A stretch of 5,153 nt of DNA, taken from NCBI GenBank assembly GCA_905233335.1, contig CAJOED010000135.1:1-5153 (forward strand). Direction: 5' to 3'. Below the pieces are notes generated by a model that made no database searches, was not told the origin of the DNA, and saw nothing but the letters and a program-made list of their open reading frames with translations. This document shows positions 1 through 5,130 of this stretch, in pieces. Every line of letters begins with the position of its first letter. Positions within the stretch are counted from its first letter, which is position 1. The DNA comes from an uncultured Synergistales bacterium. Its GTDB lineage: Bacteria; Synergistota; Synergistia; Synergistales; Aminobacteriaceae. Position numbers and translations under genes: made by a program.

Positions 1-321
1 ACCCTCAACAACTACGGCGGAGGCTTCTGCTTCTTCTACGACTCCCGGCGCAACTTCCTCCATAAGTCCGCCAACTTCTTCCGGCTGTCCTTCCTCTTCC
101 TGAACTTCCGAAAAAGTATCACCGTCATTATCACTTTCAGGAACATCAACACTCTCAACAGCAACCGGAATTTCCCGAAATTCAGCAGCAATTTCAACCG
201 GCTCAATATCCTCATAAAGTTCCTCCGGCTCTTCCTCAACTACGACAACAACAGGAGGCAGAAGCTCGTCCGGCTCCGGCCTTTGTTTCTTTTTGAGCAG
301 TGCGGCACGTAAGAACGGCAT
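1..321 (-). CDS. Acidic protein of unknown function, N-terminal 107 codons only
   Basis: An open frame begins with ATG at 321-319 and stays open to the left edge, so the C-terminus is missing. The ATG directly follows the htpG TAA stop with no spacer, and a GGTGG five bases before it, inside htpG, is the only ribosome binding site candidate. The protein starts MPFLRAALLKKK, a short hydrophobic and basic head, and then becomes strongly acidic: by hand count about 32 Asp/Glu against 6 Lys/Arg in 107 residues, rich in Val and Pro, with runs such as VVVVVEEEPEEL. No catalytic motif, signal peptide or membrane segment is visible. Such a region is usually disordered and precedes a folded domain that is not in the window. 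FtsY has an acidic N-terminal domain of this general kind, but nothing here identifies it as FtsY. Position and codon-like pattern suggest co-expression with htpG. The gene is likely real; its function is not recognised. Confidence 0.7.
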   Translation of the reverse strand, partial: MPFLRAALLKKKQRPEPDELLPPVVVVVEEEPEELYEDIEPVEIAAEFREIPVAVESVDVPESDNDGDTFSEVQEEEGQPEEVGGLMEEVAPGVVEEAEASAVVVEG

Positions 322-2199
322 TTAGTCCACCAGTGCAAGCGACATCAAATCATCAATGCGCTTCACAAAATCAGCGGGATTTTCCGGCAAAGCTCCCTCA
401 AGTATTAATGCCTGGTCATATAACACTTTCAGAAAGTTCGACGCTCCTTCACTATTATCTTTTGCCATCGTCATTAACTTTTTCACAACAGGATGTGAGG
501 CGTTGAGTTCAAGAATGCGTTTCTGTCGTGGGATTTCCTGACCTGCCGCGCGCAACATGTTCTCGAACTGAATCGACATTCCCCCGTGAGCATCACGCAG
601 ACATGCCGGAGAGTTCGACAGCGAAAATGACGGCCTGACACTTTCGAGCCTGTCCGCAAAAATCTTCATAGCAAGCTCCTTCAACGGTGAAAATTCTGTG
701 TCAATAGCTTTCAGTTTCTCATCGTTCGCTTTTTTCTCGTCGTCAGTATCAGGGGTAACATCATCACTTGCCACGTTCAAGAACGGCTTTGCTTCTGCGG
801 GAAGTATGAAGCTCGATTGCGACAAAATAACCTCGTCTACCGGGTCAGTCATCAATAACACTTCATAGCCCCTGCTCGTGAACGGCTCAAGTTTCGGTGA
901 TGCCCTCAACGCTGAAAGATTATCACGTCCGGCCAAGCAGTATATGCCTTTCTGGTCCGGCTTCATGCGCGATTCGTACTCTGCTAGTGTCGTCCATTCG
1001 TCATTGTTCGTCGTCCTGAAGATTGCGAGGTCGAATATATTTTTCGCGTGTTCTCTGTCCTGAATTATTCCCTCTTTGAATATTTTTCCGAACGCAAGCC
1101 AGAACTTTATGTATTTTTCGCGGTCATCAGAGAGTAACTTTTTGAGTTCGTTGAAGATTTTTCGCTGTGTGCTCCGTCTGATAACGCGTATTATAGGCTC
1201 GTCCTGCAGAATTTCACGGGAAATATTCAGCGGCAGGTCTTCACTGTCGATAACTCCCCGAATAAACCTCATGTATGACGGTATCAGGTCTTTGCAGTCG
1301 TTCATGATAAATACACGGTTGATGTACAAACTCACTCCGCCGGCTTCAGGATTCATGAACATGTCGAACGGTGCTTCCGACGGCACAAACAACAAGCCTT
1401 TGAAGTTCGTGGAGCCTTCTGCATTTATCTTTATGTGAGTCAGCGGATCCTGAAAATCATGCGTCAAGTGCCGGTAAAAATCTTTGTACTCGTCATCAGT
1501 AATTTCACTTTCCGGCCTCTGCCATATAGCTTTCTGTGAGTTGAGAACTTTATCTTTGAACTTTATCGGCCATGATATGAAGTCAGAATATTTCGCGATA
1601 ATCTCCCGTATCGTCCACTCATCAAGATAATTCTTTGCGTCATCATCTGATTTTTCGCGCACAAAAAGCGTTACGGTCGTCCCGCATTCGTCCCTTTGAG
1701 GCGCGTCGTTGATGGTGTATGACCCGTTGCCGTCCGACGTGAATTTGTACGTTTCCGCCGTTCCAAGCTTCCTCGTGAGAACTTCTACTTTGTCCGCAGC
1801 CATGAATACAGAGTAGAACCCGACCCCGAACTGCCCGATAAGCTCATTCTTTGCGTCATCACTTTTGGCTGTGTCTTTTGCTGCAATCAGAAATTCTTTC
1901 GTGCCGGATTTCGCGATTGTGCCCAAGTACTTTATGAGTTCGTCGCGGGTCATTCCTATTCCGTTATCGCTGACGGACAATGTTTTTTTATCTGTGTCAA
2001 TATCTATTTTTATTTCAGGGTTAGCGTTCTCTGCAAGTTCCGAATTTGTCAGTGTCTCTATCCTGCGTTTGTCCAGTGCATCAGAAGCATTTGATATTAA
2101 TTCGCGTAAAAATATGTCCCTGTTGGAGTAAACAGAACTTATCATCATTTTGAGGAGTTCTGCGGCTTCTGACTGGAAATAAAATTTTTCTTCACTCAT
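322..2199 (-). CDS. htpG: HtpG, bacterial Hsp90 ATP-dependent molecular chaperone
   Basis: This is a cytosolic homodimeric chaperone that uses ATP hydrolysis to remodel client proteins, working with DnaK. At 625 residues it matches the normal family length. The GHKL ATPase domain covers roughly residues 1-215: the Hsp90 signature YSNRDIFLRELISNASDA (24-41) contains catalytic Glu33 and Mg-binding Asn37, DNGIGM (78-83) supplies adenine-binding Asp78, GTIAKSGTKEF (93-103) forms the ATP lid, and GQFGVGF (122-128) is the glycine-rich loop. The middle domain includes DSEDLPLNISREIL (318-331), with Arg328 in the position of the ATPase-activating arginine. The C-terminal dimerisation part ends in LMSLALVD. 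The ATG at 2199 gives the conserved N-terminus, but its own ribosome binding site is weak (GGGT nine bases upstream). A terminator-like hairpin lies only 12 bases ahead of it, so expression may depend on read-through or on the possible leader peptide. No CIRCE operator was found upstream. All key residues are intact. Confidence 0.98.
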   Translation of the reverse strand: MSEEKFYFQSEAAELLKMMISSVYSNRDIFLRELISNASDALDKRRIETLTNSELAENANPEIKIDIDTDKKTLSVSDNGIGMTRDELIKYLGTIAKSGTKEFLIAAKDTAKSDDAKNELIGQFGVGFYSVFMAADKVEVLTRKLGTAETYKFTSDGNGSYTINDAPQRDECGTTVTLFVREKSDDDAKNYLDEWTIREIIAKYSDFISWPIKFKDKVLNSQKAIWQRPESEITDDEYKDFYRHLTHDFQDPLTHIKINAEGSTNFKGLLFVPSEAPFDMFMNPEAGGVSLYINRVFIMNDCKDLIPSYMRFIRGVIDSEDLPLNISREILQDEPIIRVIRRSTQRKIFNELKKLLSDDREKYIKFWLAFGKIFKEGIIQDREHAKNIFDLAIFRTTNNDEWTTLAEYESRMKPDQKGIYCLAGRDNLSALRASPKLEPFTSRGYEVLLMTDPVDEVILSQSSFILPAEAKPFLNVASDDVTPDTDDEKKANDEKLKAIDTEFSPLKELAMKIFADRLESVRPSFSLSNSPACLRDAHGGMSIQFENMLRAAGQEIPRQKRILELNASHPVVKKLMTMAKDNSEGASNFLKVLYDQALILEGALPENPADFVKRIDDLMSLALVD

Positions 2200-2233
2200 A
2201 ATTTTTTACCCAAAAAGCCGGAGACATGCACAT
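2192..2233 (-). promoter_or_regulatory. Possible 13-codon leader peptide overlapping the htpG start
   Basis: An ATG at 2233-2231 follows a good Shine-Dalgarno GGAGG (2243-2239) with a five-base gap and encodes MCMSPAFWVKNYE before TGA at 2194-2192. The stop overlaps the second and third codons of htpG (ATGAGTGA), the geometry seen in translational coupling. The Shine-Dalgarno bases lie in the 5' arm of the hairpin at 2217-2246, so ribosome loading and hairpin formation would exclude each other. All of this is visible in the sequence. That the peptide is made, or that it controls htpG, is inference; a chance ORF this short is quite possible. Confidence 0.25.
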
Positions 2234-2246
2234 ACACACCTCCGGC
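2212..2246 (-). terminator. Rho-independent terminator or attenuator between rpmF and htpG
   Basis: Read on the minus strand, GCCGGAG (2246-2240) and CTCCGGC (2223-2217) form a perfect 7-bp GC-rich stem with a 16-base loop, followed at once by TTTTT (2216-2212). The opposite strand has no T-run, so it acts in the minus direction. It lies 29 bases after the rpmF stop and fits as the end of the ackA-DUF177-rpmF unit. However, it is only 12 bases ahead of the htpG ATG, leaving no room for a separate promoter between hairpin and gene. It may therefore be leaky or regulated. Confidence 0.75.
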
Positions 2247-2275
2247 AATCCTCACATTATCAATTTTCCCGGAAA

Positions 2276-2476
2276 TCAGCTTGCTGCTTCTTCTGTCTTC
2301 ACTTTTACGACCTGACGACCGCGATAATAACCGCATGACGGACAGGCATGGTGCGCTAATACTACCTCGCCGCATTTCGGGCACGCCGCAGTCATCGGAG
2401 CACTCAATGCATGAAGCCAGTTCGCCTTTCTCTGTGAGGTCCGGGCATGTGATGTTTTTCTTTTCGGTGTTGCCAT
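2276..2476 (-). CDS. rpmF: Large ribosomal subunit protein bL32, zinc-ribbon form
   Basis: This is a 66-residue structural protein of the 50S ribosomal subunit. The N-terminal MATPKRKTSHARTSQRKANW is the basic rRNA-binding tail typical of L32. Two cysteine pairs, Cys32-x2-Cys35 (CPKC) and Cys45-x2-Cys48 (CPSC), form the zinc ribbon, so this is the zinc-binding form and not the cysteine-free paralogue found in some genomes. The sequence CGYYRGRQVVKVK closes the domain, followed by a short acidic tail. The ATG has a strong ribosome binding site nine bases upstream. The gene starts 26 bases after the DUF177 stop, the usual partner order, and a terminator follows. In many bacteria plsX and fatty-acid genes come next; here htpG does. 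Confidence 0.97.
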   Translation of the reverse strand: MATPKRKTSHARTSQRKANWLHALSAPMTAACPKCGEVVLAHHACPSCGYYRGRQVVKVKTEEAAS

Positions 2477-2485
2477 GTTATAAAA

Positions 2486-2492
2486 TCCCCCT
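2486..2492 (-). promoter_or_regulatory. Strong ribosome binding site of rpmF
   Basis: AGGGGGA lies nine bases upstream of the rpmF ATG, in the 26-base gap after the DUF177 stop. It supports the 66-residue start, which also gives the conserved MATPKRK N-terminus. Confidence 0.75.
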
Positions 2493-2502
2493 GTATATAT
2501 TA

Positions 2503-3054
2503 TTATTCGACTTTGAAATCCCGCAGTACTTCAAGCCTGGAATCTATTTCCTCATTTCTGCACGAGCATTTTCCCTCATTGAGATCCGCCCCGCAGATCG
2601 GACACAATCCGGCGCAGTCTTCTTTGCACAAAACTTTTGTCGGGATTATCGTGTAAATACTCTCCTGAATTTGCGGCATAACATCAAGCACACGTCCGAA
2701 AAAATCAACTTCAACGGGCATATACTCCGCGTCAAATTCTTCAAGCTCATCAGTACCGCGCGAATAATAAAGATACATTAATTCATTCGATATTTCAAGG
2801 CTTACAGGTTTGAGACACCTCGCACATTCGGCAGTAATTTCAGCAGAAACCGCAATTTCTACGTCGAGTAATTCACCGTCAAGCCATCGTGCTTTTGCCT
2901 CAGCGTGAAAGCCGTCGGGGAACGCGAAACTTTGTCCCTCGAAATTCAGTTCTCCCGCGCTGAAGTCCCATTGCGAAAACATTTCTGCTTCCGTGTCATT
3001 TCTCGGCGGGAGTGTGATTAGTGCTTTCTGTTCGTCGTTGAAGATACTACGCAA
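2503..3054 (-). CDS. DUF177 / YceD-family protein (rRNA accumulation, L32 partner gene)
   Basis: This encodes a cytosolic protein of the DUF177 (YceD) family, whose gene almost always precedes rpmF; the family is linked to normal 23S rRNA accumulation, with an unclear mechanism. From the start used here it has 183 residues. The visible signatures are CARCL (Cys77, Cys80) and a C-terminal cysteine cluster LCKEDCAGLCPICGADL (Cys143, 147, 151, 154) followed by CSC (163, 165) and IDSRLEVLRDF, a typical family ending that may bind zinc. The start is uncertain. TTG at 3054 overlaps the end of ackA by 8 nt and gives a length normal for the family, but its ribosome binding site is weak (AAAGAGAA). 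ATG at 2982 (residue 25), preceded by GGAAG five bases upstream, is the alternative and would give 159 residues. The overlap with ackA and the 26-nt gap to rpmF indicate one operon. Confidence 0.92.
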   Translation of the reverse strand: MRSIFNDEQKALITLPPRNDTEAEMFSQWDFSAGELNFEGQSFAFPDGFHAEAKARWLDGELLDVEIAVSAEITAECARCLKPVSLEISNELMYLYYSRGTDELEEFDAEYMPVEVDFFGRVLDVMPQIQESIYTIIPTKVLCKEDCAGLCPICGADLNEGKCSCRNEEIDSRLEVLRDFKVE

Positions 3055-4243
3055 ATGCTATTCTCTTTGTCTCGCGCGCAATCATTAACTCTTCATTCGT
3101 CGGAACTACCATAACCGTAACTTTTGAGTCATCCGTGCTGATAGTTGCTTCTTTTCCGCGAATGTTATTCTTGGCCGGGTCAACCTTCACGCCCATAAAT
3201 TCGAGCTTTTTGCACACGCCTTCACGAGTTGCCGCACTGTTCTCGCCGATGCCCGCAGTGAACACGATAACATCGAGTCCGCCCATTGCTACGGTGTAAG
3301 CTCCGATGTATTTCGCGATGCCGTACTCTAACATGTCGATAGCGAGTCTTGCGCGGTCATTTCCCTTGTTGGCTGCTTCTTCAACGTCGCGTAAATCACT
3401 GCTGACACCCGAAATTCCGCGAAGTCCGCTCTCCTTGTTCATGAAGTTGTTCATTTCGTCGGCGGTGTATTTCGTGATGTTCTGCACAAAGGGCACGCAC
3501 GCTGGGTCCATGTCGCCTGTTCTTGTTCCCATGAGGACACCTGCAAGGGGCGTTAATCCCATTGATGTATCTATGCACTTGCCATTCTTGACGGCACTGA
3601 TTGAGCTTCCGTTCCCCAAATGGCACGTAATCATCTTGAGGCTCTCTAACGGCTTGCCGAGAATTTCAGCAGTCCTCAACGCGACAAAGTGATGGCTTGT
3701 TCCGTGTGCACCATAGCGGCGTACTCTGTGTGTCTCGTAGAACTCCCAAGGAAGTCCGTACATGTATGCGTAGTCGGGCATAGTCTGGTGGAACGCTGTA
3801 TCGAACACGACGACGTTCGGCAGTTTCGGGAGGGCGTGCTGTATGGCCTCGATGCCCATGATGTGTCCGGGATTGTGCAGGGGAGCGAGGGGTATGCACT
3901 GACGGAGTCCGTCCATGACTTTATCGTCAACGAGCACTGACTCTTTGTAGAGGTCGCCGCCGGAAACTATGCGGTGTCCTGCAGCAGAAATCTCATCGAG
4001 GGACTTAAGAACGCCATGATTCGCATCAAGCAGTGCCTCAAGTACGAGCTTCATAGCTACTTTGTGATCTTTTATGGGCGTTTCGATCTTGAAGGGATCT
4101 GCGCCGGTTTTTCTGTGAGTGATGTTTGAGCCGTCGATGCCTATTCTGTCAACAAGACCCTTTGCGGAAACGGACTCGTTTTCCATGTCGAACAACTGAT
4201 ACTTGAGTGAGGAACTGCCGCAGTTAATTACGAGAATTTTCAT
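3047..4243 (-). CDS. ackA: Acetate kinase
   Basis: This enzyme reversibly transfers phosphate between acetyl phosphate and ADP, giving acetate and ATP, the energy-yielding last step of acetate fermentation with phosphotransacetylase. It is a cytosolic ASKHA-fold homodimer. At 398 residues it is full length, and the active-site residues fall at the numbers known for the Methanosarcina enzyme: Asn7 in VINCGSSSLKYQ, Arg91 in GHRIVSGG, Asp148 in VFDTAFHQTMP, His180 in RYGAHGTSH, Arg241 in GTRTGDMDP and Glu384 in PTNEELMIA. The phosphate-binding HLGNGSS (208-214) and FTAGIGENS (328-336) are also present. The canonical MKILVINCGSSS beginning and an in-frame TAA five codons upstream fix the start. 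No Shine-Dalgarno lies at normal distance; GGCAGG ends 15 bases away. It begins 35 bases after tRNA-Ser and overlaps the DUF177 gene by 8 nt. No phosphotransacetylase gene is in the window. Base composition is GC-richer than the surroundings. Confidence 0.99.
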   Translation of the reverse strand: MKILVINCGSSSLKYQLFDMENESVSAKGLVDRIGIDGSNITHRKTGADPFKIETPIKDHKVAMKLVLEALLDANHGVLKSLDEISAAGHRIVSGGDLYKESVLVDDKVMDGLRQCIPLAPLHNPGHIMGIEAIQHALPKLPNVVVFDTAFHQTMPDYAYMYGLPWEFYETHRVRRYGAHGTSHHFVALRTAEILGKPLESLKMITCHLGNGSSISAVKNGKCIDTSMGLTPLAGVLMGTRTGDMDPACVPFVQNITKYTADEMNNFMNKESGLRGISGVSSDLRDVEEAANKGNDRARLAIDMLEYGIAKYIGAYTVAMGGLDVIVFTAGIGENSAATREGVCKKLEFMGVKVDPAKNNIRGKEATISTDDSKVTVMVVPTNEELMIARETKRIAFA

Positions 4244-4278
4244 GACGTTATTATTTTACCTGCCTTCGTATATAAAAA

Positions 4279-4368
4279 TGGCGGAGACGTAGAGATTCGA
4301 ACTCTAGGAACGGCAAGCCGCTCAGTTGATTTCGAGTCAACCGCCTTCGACCACTCGGCCACGTCTCG
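4279..4368 (-). tRNA. tRNA-Ser, anticodon CGA (reads UCG), CCA encoded
   Basis: A complete class II tRNA is visible. The D arm begins GGCCGAGTGG, and the anticodon stem GTTGA/TCAAC encloses the loop CTCGAAA, with anticodon CGA at 4334-4332. A long variable arm with GCGGC/GCCGT pairing is typical of serine, and the T arm is TAGAG-TTCGAAT-CTCTA. The 3' end is CGTCTCC, discriminator G, and an encoded CCA (4281-4279). The serine identity elements, discriminator G73 and the long variable arm, are in place. The oddity is the acceptor stem: positions 2-7 (GAGACG) pair perfectly, but position 1 is C (4368) facing C72, so the top pair is a mismatch where GGAGACG would be expected. A T-run follows the CCA directly. 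The gene has its own promoter and probably also receives read-through from the upstream gene. Confidence 0.96.
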
Positions 4369-4392
4369 TGAATTATGAAAAGTTGACGTGAT

Positions 4393-4422
4393 ATTATAAC
4401 CGCGCATTTATCCCGTTGTCAA
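4393..4422 (-). promoter_or_regulatory. Sigma-70 promoter of tRNA-Ser (and probably ackA operon)
   Basis: Both hexamers match consensus exactly: -35 TTGACA at 4422-4417 and -10 TATAAT at 4398-4393, with an 18-base spacer (17 if TTATAA is taken as the -10). The start point should be near 4387-4386, giving a leader of about 18 bases before the tRNA. The -35 box starts only nine bases after the stop of the upstream gene. No convincing separate promoter is seen before ackA, so this promoter may drive ackA, the DUF177 gene and rpmF as well. Confidence 0.9.
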
Positions 4423-4431
4423 TTTGTGAAA

Positions 4432-5013
4432 TTATTTTTCGTGATAAATTCTCAAGACTGGTATCTCATAGTCAGAGCCGTATTGCTTGTATAAAATACT
4501 GCTTCTGTGAAGCCCGTCAATGATGATATTTTCCTCGTCAACAACAACTGCTCCCCGGTGAATGTCGTAGCCTTCATGCGCAAGTGTCTCTATAGTTTTG
4601 TGAACGCCCGCAATATTTTTTTCTATGTTGTCGGAAATAATATTTTCGTCCATGTGAAGTATTTTTTCGTAAACAGTCCTCACATACTCCCTGTAGATTT
4701 TTTCATCTCCATGCACTATATAAGCAAATGTTGCTGTGTCGGTGAGGTTCATGATTTGTTCGTTCCATCGACGCTTTATGCTTCCGAGCCTAATATTTTC
4801 TATCGTATATTTTTTTACTGGGGAGGAAAGGATCATTTTCAGGAGTGAGTCGCTTATTGTGAAGCGTGTATCCTGTCTCATTTGTTTATAGAGCAGGGGA
4901 CGTTTCCATAAGTAATACGGCATGAGAGAAAGACGATGTAAAGATTTTGCGAATAACTCTCTGTATCTTCCCTCAAGAATCAAACGTATAGCCTTCTGCA
5001 ATATTGTACCCAT
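4432..5013 (-). CDS. Protein of unknown function with ParB/sulfiredoxin-like IIIDGLHR motif
   Basis: The protein has 193 residues from ATG at 5013. I chose this start because GGAGGGG stands eight bases upstream; a TTG 24 bases earlier is in frame but lies within the T-run of the preceding terminator. The N-terminal 45 residues are basic and amphipathic with several Leu, Arg and Trp (LEGRYREL, PYYLWKRPLLYKQM). There is no signal peptide or membrane span. The C-terminal part reads RGAVVVDEENIIIDGLHRSSIL (153-174) and then YEIPVLRIY. The pattern beta strand, IIDGxHR, helix and a final strand is that of ParB N-terminal/sulfiredoxin-like domains, where the DGxHR segment contributes to nucleotide or phosphate binding. 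Relatives of this kind often sit in surface-polysaccharide loci, but no such neighbour is visible here. There is no helix-turn-helix, so a chromosome-partition ParB is unlikely. The gene looks AT-richer than ackA (one hand-counted 60-base row, 4621-4680, is 32% GC against 52-60% for two ackA rows), hinting at an accessory origin. Function is not assigned. Confidence 0.85.
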   Translation of the reverse strand: MGTILQKAIRLILEGRYRELFAKSLHRLSLMPYYLWKRPLLYKQMRQDTRFTISDSLLKMILSSPVKKYTIENIRLGSIKRRWNEQIMNLTDTATFAYIVHGDEKIYREYVRTVYEKILHMDENIISDNIEKNIAGVHKTIETLAHEGYDIHRGAVVVDEENIIIDGLHRSSILYKQYGSDYEIPVLRIYHEK

Positions 5014-5021
5014 CACAGAAG

Positions 5022-5028
5022 CCCCTCC
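5022..5028 (-). promoter_or_regulatory. Ribosome binding site deciding the start at 5013
   Basis: GGAGGGG is placed eight bases before the ATG at 5013 (a GTG codon also stands immediately before that ATG). It rules in the 193-residue start over the upstream TTG at 5037, which has no such site. Confidence 0.75.
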
Positions 5029-5035
5029 GAAACAC

Positions 5036-5066
5036 AAAAACGCCCGGACACATAGAGAGCCGGACG
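5036..5066 (-). terminator. Probable rho-independent terminator ahead of the ParB-like gene
   Basis: On the minus strand CGTCCGG (5066-5060) pairs with CCGGGCG (5047-5041) through seven base pairs, one of them G-U, around a 12-base loop, followed by TTTTT (5040-5036). It points in the minus direction and could end a gene lying beyond the right edge. The T-run is only 22 bases from the next ATG, leaving no space for a promoter between them, the same layout as the hairpin ahead of htpG. Confidence 0.6.
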
Positions 5067-5130
5067 ATAATTTACGCTTTGTGTGTTGTGAGTGCTAGTT
5101 AGTTGGGTAGTGTGAGGACAGAATTTGTGC

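Noticed and set aside
36..239. A 67-codon Arg/Lys/Leu-rich minus-strand frame
   Set aside because: It is the shifted-frame shadow of the acidic ORF that begins at 321; GAA/GAG-rich codons read out of frame give Arg, Lys and Leu.
2281..2781. A 166-codon plus-strand open frame
   Set aside because: It lies antisense across rpmF and the DUF177 gene, both of which carry clear family motifs; its translation shows no recognisable domain.
4253..4258. TAAAAT as a separate -10 box for ackA
   Set aside because: At 17-18 bases upstream the sequence (CCATTT or GCCATT) is not a -35 box, and the start would lie almost on the ATG.
4279..4368. tRNA-Ser as a phage or island integration site
   Set aside because: Integration normally uses the tRNA 3' end; on that side lies ackA at 35 bases, with no integrase and no repeat of the tRNA end in the window.
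4360..4390. Inverted repeat CACGTC/GACGTG between the tRNA leader and the tRNA 5' strand
   Set aside because: The expected transcription start falls within the first arm, so most of it would not be in the RNA; six bases can match by chance.
5014..5037. TTG at 5037 as start of the ParB-like gene
   Set aside because: It lies in the T-run of a terminator-like hairpin and lacks a ribosome binding site, while the ATG at 5013 has GGAGGGG eight bases upstream.
5090..5098. GAGTGCTAG, close to one half of a CIRCE heat-shock operator
   Set aside because: The matching inverted half nine bases away is absent, and it is far from htpG.
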